A DNA stretch of 16,713 nt. It comes from an uncultured Erysipelotrichaceae bacterium. GTDB taxonomy: Bacteria; Bacillota_I; Bacilli_A; RF39; UBA660. Positions within the stretch are counted from its first letter, which is position 1, and each line of letters opens with the position of its first letter. Made by a program: the position numbers and the translations under genes. The DNA lies in contig CACXFI010000043.1 in the NCBI GenBank assembly GCA_902766875.1, forward strand, positions 1 through 16,713. The letters run 5' to 3'. This document shows positions 6,309 to 11,876 of the stretch, piece by piece. A model generated the notes under the pieces. It had not been told where the DNA came from. It saw only the letters and a program-made list of their open reading frames with translations, and did not search any database.

Positions 6309-8087
6309 ATGACTAAAAAAAGAAGAAGGAAAAAACTCAATTCTTTATTTGCTATACCACTATTTATGGCAAGTGTAGTATTTATATACGCAATATTTGT
6401 AATTGATATACTAATACCCAAATATTTATTAATAGTAATAGGTATTATATTATTTTTAAATATGTTTAATTTATTCTTATTAAAAAGAAAAAAGAAAGGA
6501 ATCAGGAGATTTGCTACTTTCTGTACTTTACTATTTACATCAGCCATGTTATTAGGATCAAATTATATATTTAAAACAAATGGAATCTTAATAGGTAGTA
6601 ACGTAGATTACAAAACATATAATTTTTCTGTATTAGTATTAAACAATAGTTCATATCAAAAACTATCTGATTTAAACAATAAAACAATGGGTTATTATGA
6701 AATAGATAATGTTGATAGTAACGAATATTTAAATAAAATAGATAAAAAAATAGATATATCTTTTGAAAAAAATGATAATTATAGCAATTTAACTAATAAT
6801 CTATTAAATAATAAAGTAGATAGTATAGTAATAGAAGATTCTTATTTAAATATGCTAAATGAAGGAGAAATAGACACTTTTAATAAAGATACAAGATCAA
6901 TATATAAATTCTCAATAAGAGTTAAAGCTGATAACATATCAAAAGATATAGATGTCACTAAAAAACCATTTAATATTTATATAAGCGCAATGGATGAATA
7001 TGGATCAATATCATCAGTATCTAGAAGTGACGTTAATATAGTAGTAACAGTAAATCCTAAAACAAGACAAATATTATTAACTTCTATACCTAGAGATTAT
7101 TATGTTCAATTACATAATACTACAGGATATAAAGACAAATTAACTCATGCTGGACTATATGGAATAGAATCATCAGTTAATACTATAGAAGACTTATTAG
7201 ATACTGAAATAAATTACTATATCAAGGTTAATTTTACTAGTTTAGTTAAAATAATTGATGGAATGGGTGGAGTAGAGGTATATTCAGAATATGATTTCAC
7301 ATCTAGAGATAATTTCCATTATAGTAAAGGATATAATAAAGTAAACGGTGAAGAAGCATTATCTTTTGCTAGAGAAAGAAAAGCTTTCTCAGCTGGAGAT
7401 AATCAAAGAGGTAAAAATCAACAAGCACTATTAGAAGCTATGATAAGAAAATGTACAAATACTTCAATAATCTATAAATACAATAGTTTATTAAATAGTA
7501 TTAACGGATCATTTATGACTAATATGTCATCAAAAAGAATAACTTCACTAGTAAAAATGCAACTTTCAGATATGAAACCATGGACGATAACTTCAAATAA
7601 TCTAACAGGATCTGATGGGTCAGCATATACATATTCTTATTCTACACAAAAATTATACGTAATGCTACCTGATGAAGAAAGTGTAGAAGAAGCTAGTACT
7701 TTAATTGCCAAAGTTATGAATAACGAAGTACTAGAAAGTTCTTATAATAAAAACTCTTCTAATGTTCACTCAGTATATAAAGTAAATACAAATAATCAAA
7801 ACAATAATAATTCAAAGAAAAATAATACTGAACCAAAAAAAGAAGAAATTAAAACTAATGATAAAAAAGAAGAAAACAAAGAAATAGAATCTAAAACAAA
7901 AGAAATAGAAGATAATAATCAAAATACTGATATAAATAATAATAACAATAATATAGATAATAATAACAATAATGATGTAGGTGGTAATGATGTTAACAAT
8001 AATGATAATAACAATGATACTCAAGAAAAAACTAATATAGACAATAGTAACAATAATAATGAAGAAGAAACAATAATTAACAATTAA
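6309..8087 (+). CDS. LytR-CpsA-Psr (LCP) family cell-wall polymer ligase with an Asn-rich tail
   Basis: LCP enzymes move lipid-linked glycopolymers, such as teichoic acid or capsule, onto peptidoglycan outside the membrane. I start this 592-residue protein at the ATG at 6309 behind GGTGAT. A Lys/Arg-rich start is followed by three membrane segments (about 11-33, 37-56 and 66-84), more than the usual one. Residues about 90-200 form an extra extracellular domain (FSVLVLNNSSYQKLSDLNNK and later NLTNNLLNNKVDSIVIEDS) that resembles a periplasmic-binding-protein lobe, as seen in some Firmicute LCP proteins. The LCP domain (about 216-385) has ISAMDEYG, SRSD, IPRDYYV and FARERKAF...DNQRGKNQQ, the family's arginine and aspartate motifs. 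The final 110 or so residues are low-complexity Asn, Asp, Lys and Glu. It has its own promoter, and its stop codon is at the next terminator. Confidence 0.93.
   Translation: MTKKRRRKKLNSLFAIPLFMASVVFIYAIFVIDILIPKYLLIVIGIILFLNMFNLFLLKRKKKGIRRFATFCTLLFTSAMLLGSNYIFKTNGILIGSNVDYKTYNFSVLVLNNSSYQKLSDLNNKTMGYYEIDNVDSNEYLNKIDKKIDISFEKNDNYSNLTNNLLNNKVDSIVIEDSYLNMLNEGEIDTFNKDTRSIYKFSIRVKADNISKDIDVTKKPFNIYISAMDEYGSISSVSRSDVNIVVTVNPKTRQILLTSIPRDYYVQLHNTTGYKDKLTHAGLYGIESSVNTIEDLLDTEINYYIKVNFTSLVKIIDGMGGVEVYSEYDFTSRDNFHYSKGYNKVNGEEALSFARERKAFSAGDNQRGKNQQALLEAMIRKCTNTSIIYKYNSLLNSINGSFMTNMSSKRITSLVKMQLSDMKPWTITSNNLTGSDGSAYTYSYSTQKLYVMLPDEESVEEASTLIAKVMNNEVLESSYNKNSSNVHSVYKVNTNNQNNNNSKKNNTEPKKEEIKTNDKKEENKEIESKTKEIEDNNQNTDINNNNNNIDNNNNNDVGGNDVNNNDNNNDTQEKTNIDNSNNNNEEETIINN
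7790..8084 (+). other. Low-complexity Asn/Asp/Lys/Glu tail of the LCP protein
   Basis: This stretch encodes runs of AAT/AAC (Asn) mixed with GAT, GAA and AAA codons, including runs of five Asn residues. It is predicted to be a disordered segment outside the cell. The repetitive trinucleotide character makes it a likely site of length variation between strains. Confidence 0.85.
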
Positions 8088-8114
8088 AAAGTAATGTCTA
8101 ACATTGCTTTTTAT
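8086..8114. terminator. Strong terminator, probably active on both strands
   Basis: AAAAAGTAATGT (8086-8097) pairs with ACATTGCTTTTT (8101-8112) around a three-base loop, with one G-T pair. It begins inside the LCP stop codon (8085-8087). Flanking A's and T's give a U-run in either direction. Confidence 0.92.
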
Positions 8115-8132
8115 TTATAATTATTATATAAT
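8104..8132 (+). promoter_or_regulatory. Possible proS promoter
   Basis: TATAAT at 8127-8132 has TTGCTT (8104-8109) 17 bp upstream, but the -35 lies inside the terminator hairpin and no TG precedes the -10, unlike the other promoters here. Another TATAAT is at 8116-8121. The exact site is uncertain. Confidence 0.45.
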
Positions 8133-8148
8133 TCTATTAGGTGATATT

Positions 8149-9423
8149 ATGAAAATGTCAAAAATGGGTTTTAATAGCACTAAACTTCCTAATTTAGATG
8201 AAATGTTCCCAGCACAAGATATGCTAATAAAAACAAATCAACTAATTATGTATGAAAGTGGAATATTCGCTTATGATTATGTACCATATATGTTACAAAA
8301 AAAAGTAGAAGATATAATAGCAGAAGAATTAGATAAAATCTCATGTATCAGAGTAAGCTTACCACTTTTACAACCAGCTACTATTTGGAAAAATTCAGGT
8401 AGATGGAATAACTATGTAGAAGATGGTACAATGTTCGTTCTAGATACAGATAAATCTACATATGGACTTGCACCTACTGCTGAAGAAGCAATTGTAGAAT
8501 TTGCTAAAAAGAAACTTACAAGTTATAAAACTATGCCAGTAACATTTTATCAAATAGGAGAGAAATTTAGAAATGAAATTAGAACTAGAGGATATTTAAC
8601 AAGAGGAAAAAGTTTTTTAATGCTAGATGCATATTCTTTTGATATAAACGAAGAAGAATCTGTAAAAAGTTACAATAATATAAGAGAAGCTTATTTTAAA
8701 ATATTTGATAGATTAGGATTTGATGTTATACCAGTAATAGCAGATAATGGTTCTATTGGTGGTAAAAAAAGTGAAGAATTCATGATTCTTATAGATTCTG
8801 GCGAAGATAGAATTCTTTATGATAAAGAAACAGGTAGAGCCTTCAATATTGAAATATTAGATAAAGAAAATTATAAAGAATATCTTAAACTAGAATATGG
8901 TATAACTAATTTAGATAACCTAGAAGAAAAAAGAGCTATGGAATTAGGTCATATCTTTCAATTAGGTACCAAATATTCAGAAACAATGAAAGCATACTAC
9001 ACAACTAAAGATAATAAAAATATGCCATATTATATGGGGTGTTATGGTATAGGAGTAAGTAGAGTAGTAGCTATGCTATATGAAATGAATACCATAAAAG
9101 AAAATAATAGAGTAGTAGGAGTATCTCTACCAGAAGACTTATCTCCATTTAAACTATATATAGTATATAAAACAGATAATGAAGAAAAAGTAAAAGAAGC
9201 TAATAAATTATATGAATCTCTAACTAATAAAGGTATAAATGTATTATTAGATGATAGAGATATCGGAATAGGAGCCAAAATAAAAGATTCTAAAGTCTTA
9301 GGAGTACCTTTAGTAGCAATATTCGGAGATAATACCAAAGAAAATGAATTTGAACTAGAAGATAATAAAACAAGTAATAAAGAAATAGTAAAATTAAATG
9401 AATACTTAAATATTGACAAATAA
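8149..9423 (+). CDS. proS: Prolyl-tRNA synthetase, short form without the editing insertion
   Basis: The enzyme attaches proline to tRNA-Pro in the cytoplasm. The ATG at 8149 follows AGGTGATATT; upstream in-frame starts lack a site. At 424 residues it is about 150 shorter than the common bacterial form. Class II motifs are present: SLPLLQPATIWKNSGRW (motif 1 region), APTAEEA, motif 2 from FRNEIRTRG (about residue 140) to LDAYSFD, and motif 3 in GCYGIGVSR (about 298-306). The anticodon-binding domain is residues 327-424 (PFKLYIVY, LDDRDIGIGAKIKDSK). Motifs 2 and 3 are only about 150 residues apart, so the INS domain that removes Ala-tRNA-Pro is missing, as in alphaproteobacterial and mitochondrial ProRS. 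Motif 2 is divergent: GKSFLMLDAYSF where RxREFxMKDAYSF is usual. The aspS T-box unit follows. Confidence 0.93.
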   Translation: MKMSKMGFNSTKLPNLDEMFPAQDMLIKTNQLIMYESGIFAYDYVPYMLQKKVEDIIAEELDKISCIRVSLPLLQPATIWKNSGRWNNYVEDGTMFVLDTDKSTYGLAPTAEEAIVEFAKKKLTSYKTMPVTFYQIGEKFRNEIRTRGYLTRGKSFLMLDAYSFDINEEESVKSYNNIREAYFKIFDRLGFDVIPVIADNGSIGGKKSEEFMILIDSGEDRILYDKETGRAFNIEILDKENYKEYLKLEYGITNLDNLEEKRAMELGHIFQLGTKYSETMKAYYTTKDNKNMPYYMGCYGIGVSRVVAMLYEMNTIKENNRVVGVSLPEDLSPFKLYIVYKTDNEEKVKEANKLYESLTNKGINVLLDDRDIGIGAKIKDSKVLGVPLVAIFGDNTKENEFELEDNKTSNKEIVKLNEYLNIDK

Positions 9424-9441
9424 AATATTTAGTGATAAATT
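9413..9441 (+). promoter_or_regulatory. Promoter of the T-box/aspS transcript
   Basis: TTGACA (9413-9418) lies in the last codons of proS. A 17-bp spacer leads to TAAATT (9436-9441), preceded by TGA, the same layout as the other promoters in this window. The start would be near 9448, giving a leader of about 158 bases before aspS. Confidence 0.7.
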
Positions 9442-9447
9442 AAGTTT

Positions 9448-9600
9448 ATCAAATATATTTCTAATTATTAGCTGACAACTAATTAAAAGTTAGAACGTTA
9501 ATTACGATATAATTTAAAGAGCACTATGTGAAGTAGGGTGGCACCGCGGAATAATAATTCGTCCCTATATACTAGGCTCTTTTTATGTTAAAAGGAGGAT
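9448..9600 (+). ncRNA. T-box leader controlling aspS
   Basis: The T-box core AGGGTGGCACCGCG is at 9535-9548. Its flanking TAGGG (9534-9538) can pair with CCCTA (9563-9567) to form the antiterminator, with TGGC (9539-9542) in the bulge. T-box bulges read UGGN, where N pairs with the tRNA discriminator base; C implies G, the base found in Asp and Asn tRNAs. Upstream, only about 87 bases are available from the predicted start, so stem I must be short. A possible arm pairs 9451-9458 with 9507-9515 and 9462-9467 with 9499-9504. Its 3' internal loop (9492-9498) holds GAAC. GAC (Asp) occurs at 9474-9476 on the 5' side. The usual terminator complementary to CGTCCCT is absent; instead GCTCTTT (9576-9582) can pair with AAAGAGC (9516-9522), and CTCTTTTT (9577-9584) with the ribosome site AAAAGGAG (9590-9597). 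Folding was done by eye. Confidence 0.88.
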
Positions 9601-9605
9601 TTAAA

Positions 9606-10895
9606 ATGAAAAGAACATTAATTAATGAATTAAAGGAAAATACAGAATCTAATATAAGAGGATTCATAACTAAAGTAAGAGATACAAAATATATGGTATT
9701 TATAGTAGTAAAAGATACATCAGGACATATTCAAGTATCTATAGAAAAGAAAGATAAAGAAGAACTGGCAAATAATGCTCTAGAAATAACTACAGGAAGT
9801 GTAGTATCATTTACTGGAACTATGGTTAAAAGTGAATATGTTAAAGACGGTGGTAAAGAATTCTTACCAGAATCATTAGAAGTATTAAGTAAAGCCGAAG
9901 TATCACCATTAGAAGATAATTCTAATATAGATACTAGAATGGATTATAGATGGTTAGATTTAAGAGATGAAAAAAACCATTTAATATTTGAAATACAAAG
10001 TTATTTAGTAGAATCTATGAGAGAATTTATGTATCAGAATAACTTTACTGAATTACATTTTCCTAAAATGATAGCAGCAGCATCAGAATCAGGAAGTGAA
10101 GTATTTGAAATAAAATATTTTGATAGAAAAGCCTATCTAGCCCAAAGCCCTCAATTCTATAAACAAATGGCTATGGCTAGTGGTTATGAAAGAGTATTTG
10201 AAGTAGCTCCTGCGTTTAGAGCTGAAAATTCAAATAGTTATAGACATGCTACAGAATTTACCAGTTTCGATTTCGAAATGAGTTATATAGATAGTTTTAA
10301 AGATTTAATGCTATTTGAACAAAATCTACTTACATATGCTCTAAAGAAAGTTCATGAAAAATATGGAGATATTATTAAAGAAGTATTTGACACTGAAGTA
10401 ATAGTTCCTACTAAAGATTTCCCAGTAATAGATTTAGAAGATTTATATAAAGAATTAAATGAAAGATACGGATATACTATACCTACAGAAGATGTAGGAG
10501 ATTTAAATGCTGAAACAGAAAAATTAGCCTATAAATATGCTATGGAAGTACACAATAGTGAATTTCTATTTATAACAGGATTTAGTCCAGCTAAAAGAGC
10601 TTTCTATCATATGAGAAAAAATGGAATACCAGAAGGATACGACTTAATCTGGAGAGGTACAGAAATAACTACTGGTGCTCAAAGAGAACATAGATATGAT
10701 ATATTAAAAGAACAAGCCAAAGAAAAAGGTTTAGGCAAAGATATAGAATTTTATCTTGAATTCTTTAAATATGGATGTCCTCCTCATGGTGGAATGGCAA
10801 TAGGATTAGATAGATTAACTATGTTACTATTGAATTTACCACATTTAAGAGAAACTCAATTTATCTATAGAAATCCATCTAGATTAAATCCATAA
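9606..10895 (+). CDS. aspS: Aspartyl-tRNA synthetase, archaeal/eukaryotic type (possibly non-discriminating)
   Basis: The enzyme charges tRNA with aspartate. I start at the ATG at 9606, seven bases after AAAGGAGG; an in-frame ATG at 9585 precedes that site. The 429 residues match the compact archaeal form, not the roughly 590-residue bacterial one, which carries an extra GAD insertion. An OB-fold anticodon domain occupies residues 1-100 (IRGFITKVRD...VVKDTSGHIQV). The class II core follows, with TRMDYRWLDLRD, SESGSEVFEI, QSPQFYKQ, motif 2 FRAENSNSYRHATEF (about 204-218), and motif 3 GGMAIGLDRL (about 395-404), ending LRETQFIYRNPSRLNP. Bacterial enzymes of this type often also make Asp-tRNA-Asn for amidation by GatCAB; no gat gene is in view, so this is inference. 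AsnRS is similar, but motif 2 with ATEFTSFDFEM and the C-terminal signature favour AspRS. It is under T-box control and is followed by the 6S RNA. Confidence 0.93.
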   Translation: MKRTLINELKENTESNIRGFITKVRDTKYMVFIVVKDTSGHIQVSIEKKDKEELANNALEITTGSVVSFTGTMVKSEYVKDGGKEFLPESLEVLSKAEVSPLEDNSNIDTRMDYRWLDLRDEKNHLIFEIQSYLVESMREFMYQNNFTELHFPKMIAAASESGSEVFEIKYFDRKAYLAQSPQFYKQMAMASGYERVFEVAPAFRAENSNSYRHATEFTSFDFEMSYIDSFKDLMLFEQNLLTYALKKVHEKYGDIIKEVFDTEVIVPTKDFPVIDLEDLYKELNERYGYTIPTEDVGDLNAETEKLAYKYAMEVHNSEFLFITGFSPAKRAFYHMRKNGIPEGYDLIWRGTEITTGAQREHRYDILKEQAKEKGLGKDIEFYLEFFKYGCPPHGGMAIGLDRLTMLLLNLPHLRETQFIYRNPSRLNP

Positions 10896-10940
10896 AAGTA
10901 ACTATTAGTTAAGATATAAGTATTTTATTAAAAAATATGC

Positions 10941-10946
10941 TACAAT
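10941..10946 (+). promoter_or_regulatory. Extended -10 of the 6S RNA promoter
   Basis: TACAAT (10941-10946) preceded by TGC, 11 bases after a T/A-rich stretch. At a 17-bp spacing the -35 would be AAGTAT (10918-10923), a poor match, so this promoter leans on the extended -10. The start would be near 10953, at the base of the RNA's closing stem. Confidence 0.7.
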
Positions 10947-10950
10947 TAAA

Positions 10951-11131
10951 TTGCTAAAGAATACGATATCTTTATCATTAAAACCTACAGAAGATATTAG
11001 GGAACCAAGACATATTTTGGGTGTCGAATACCTATATCTAATATAGGGATCCTAAACAAAATATCGCGGTTTACCACCGTGTTGTGTGCGCGGGTTTTAT
11101 CTTTTAAGAGTCGATTCTTTGGTAATTTTTT
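10951..11131 (+). ncRNA. ssrS: 6S RNA
   Basis: 6S RNA mimics an open promoter and binds sigma-A RNA polymerase. This stretch is richer in G and C than its surroundings and non-coding. A closing stem pairs 10951-10966 with 11111-11125: 15 pairs, three of them G-U, with one bulged A. Next is an internal bubble: 10967-10978 on one side and 11100-11110 on the other, where CTTTTAAGAG can form a tiny hairpin. Beyond it TAAAACC (10979-10985) pairs with GGTTTTA (11093-11099), and the upper arm holds several possible hairpins (CCTATAT/ATATAGG near 11030-11047; CGCGGT/ACCGTG near 11065-11081). Closing stem, central bubble and long upper arm are the 6S plan. In B. subtilis a 6S RNA gene lies in the aspS-yrvM gap, exactly this position. 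Six T's (11126-11131) follow the closing stem. The ends are approximate. Confidence 0.85.
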
Positions 11132-11137
11132 GAAGAT

Positions 11138-11164
11138 AAGCAAGCTTACCCTAGCTTGCTTTTT
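11138..11164 (+). terminator. Strong terminator after the 6S RNA
   Basis: AAGCAAGCT (11138-11146) pairs perfectly with AGCTTGCTT (11153-11161) around a six-base loop, followed by T's to 11164. It backs up the U-run at 11126-11131, and tcdA begins 15 bases later. Confidence 0.93.
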
Positions 11165-11179
11165 ATATAAGAGGTGTAT

Positions 11180-11866
11180 ATGGATAAATTTGATAGATTA
11201 ATAAAATTAATAGGTATAGATAATTATAATAAAATTAAAGATACTAAAGTCTTAGTATTAGGAATAGGTGGAGTAGGAGGATATACAATATTATCTTTAA
11301 TTAGAAGTGGTATAGAAAACATAACAATAGTAGATTATGATACTATAGATATAACTAATTTAAATAGACAAATAATAACTAATATAAATAATATAGGTAT
11401 GAAAAAAACTAATATTATGAAAGAAGAAATATTAAAAATAAATCCTAATTGTAATATAACTATAATAGATAAAAAAATAGATATAGATAATTATAAAGAA
11501 TTATTTAAAGATAATATAGATTATGTAATAGATGCTTGTGATACTATCAAAGTAAAAGAAAAAGTAATAGAATACTGCCTATTAAATAATATCAAAATTA
11601 TATCTTGTATGGGAACAGGTAAAAAACTAAATCCAAGTATGTTAGAAATAACTGATATAAAAAATACATCTTATGATCCTATTGCTAAAAAGATAAGAAA
11701 ATATTTAAAGGATAATAATATAAATAAAAAACTACCTGTAGTCTATTCTAAAGAACAACCAAAAGATACAGGTAATACTATTGGATCATTTTGTCCTGTA
11801 GTAGGAGTAGCTGGTATGCTATGCTCTAGTTATGTATTAAATGATATTATAAAAGAGAGTAATTAA
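11180..11866 (+). CDS. tcdA: tRNA threonylcarbamoyladenosine dehydratase TcdA (YrvM/CsdL)
   Basis: TcdA is an E1-like, ATP-using enzyme that closes t6A at position 37 of ANN-reading tRNAs into cyclic ct6A. The protein has 228 residues, a little short for the family (about 250-270). The start is the ATG at 11180, three bases after GAGGTG; the GTG at 11174 is part of that site. The ThiF-type nucleotide fold shows GIGGVGGY (28-35), DYDTIDITNLNRQ with the adenylation Asp/Asn/Arg residues, and DACDTIKVK. Later features are SCMGTGKKLNPSMLEI, YSKEQP and GSFCPVVGVAGMLCS, typical of TcdA and not of ThiF or MoeB. There is no zinc-binding Cys pair. No clear promoter of its own is visible between the 6S terminator and the gene, so it may depend on readthrough. 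The aspS-6S-tcdA-rarA order agrees with Bacillus. Confidence 0.94.
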   Translation: MDKFDRLIKLIGIDNYNKIKDTKVLVLGIGGVGGYTILSLIRSGIENITIVDYDTIDITNLNRQIITNINNIGMKKTNIMKEEILKINPNCNITIIDKKIDIDNYKELFKDNIDYVIDACDTIKVKEKVIEYCLLNNIKIISCMGTGKKLNPSMLEITDIKNTSYDPIAKKIRKYLKDNNINKKLPVVYSKEQPKDTGNTIGSFCPVVGVAGMLCSSYVLNDIIKESN

Positions 11867-11876
11867 ATACTCTCTT
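11853..11876. terminator. Shared two-way terminator hairpin between tcdA and rarA
   Basis: AAGAGAGTA (11853-11861) pairs with TACTCTCTT (11868-11876), a perfect 9-bp stem with a six-base loop. The tcdA stop (11864-11866) lies in the loop and the rarA stop (11875-11877, minus strand) in the stem. On the minus strand the stem is followed by TTTTATAAT; on the plus strand the U-run is poor (ATAATTT). Confidence 0.8.

Noticed and set aside
7790..8084. Repeat-like AAT/AAC stretch as a CRISPR or minisatellite array
   Set aside because: There are no uniform repeats or spacers; it is an in-frame Asn-rich coding tail ending at the LCP stop codon.
9433..9451. TGATAAA/TTTATCA hairpin as the proS terminator
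   Set aside because: The stem is seven A/T-rich pairs with no clean U-run, and it coincides with the proposed aspS -10 region.
9508..9513. TATAAT as the aspS promoter
   Set aside because: It lacks TG before it and has no -35 at 17 bp, and it would leave only about 15 bases before the T-box. TTGACA/TAAATT at 9413-9441 fits the pattern of the window better, though it is not proven.
9585..9605. Upstream in-frame ATG for aspS
   Set aside because: The ribosome site AAAGGAGG (9591-9598) lies after it, so the true start is 9606. Upstream in-frame starts at 686, 1883, 6297, 8104 and 11174 were passed over likewise.
10951..11131. Structured RNA as RNase P RNA, tmRNA or SRP RNA
   Set aside because: The RNase P core, the tRNA-like ends of tmRNA and the SRP GGAAG-type loop sequences are not present. 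6S fits by shape and position.
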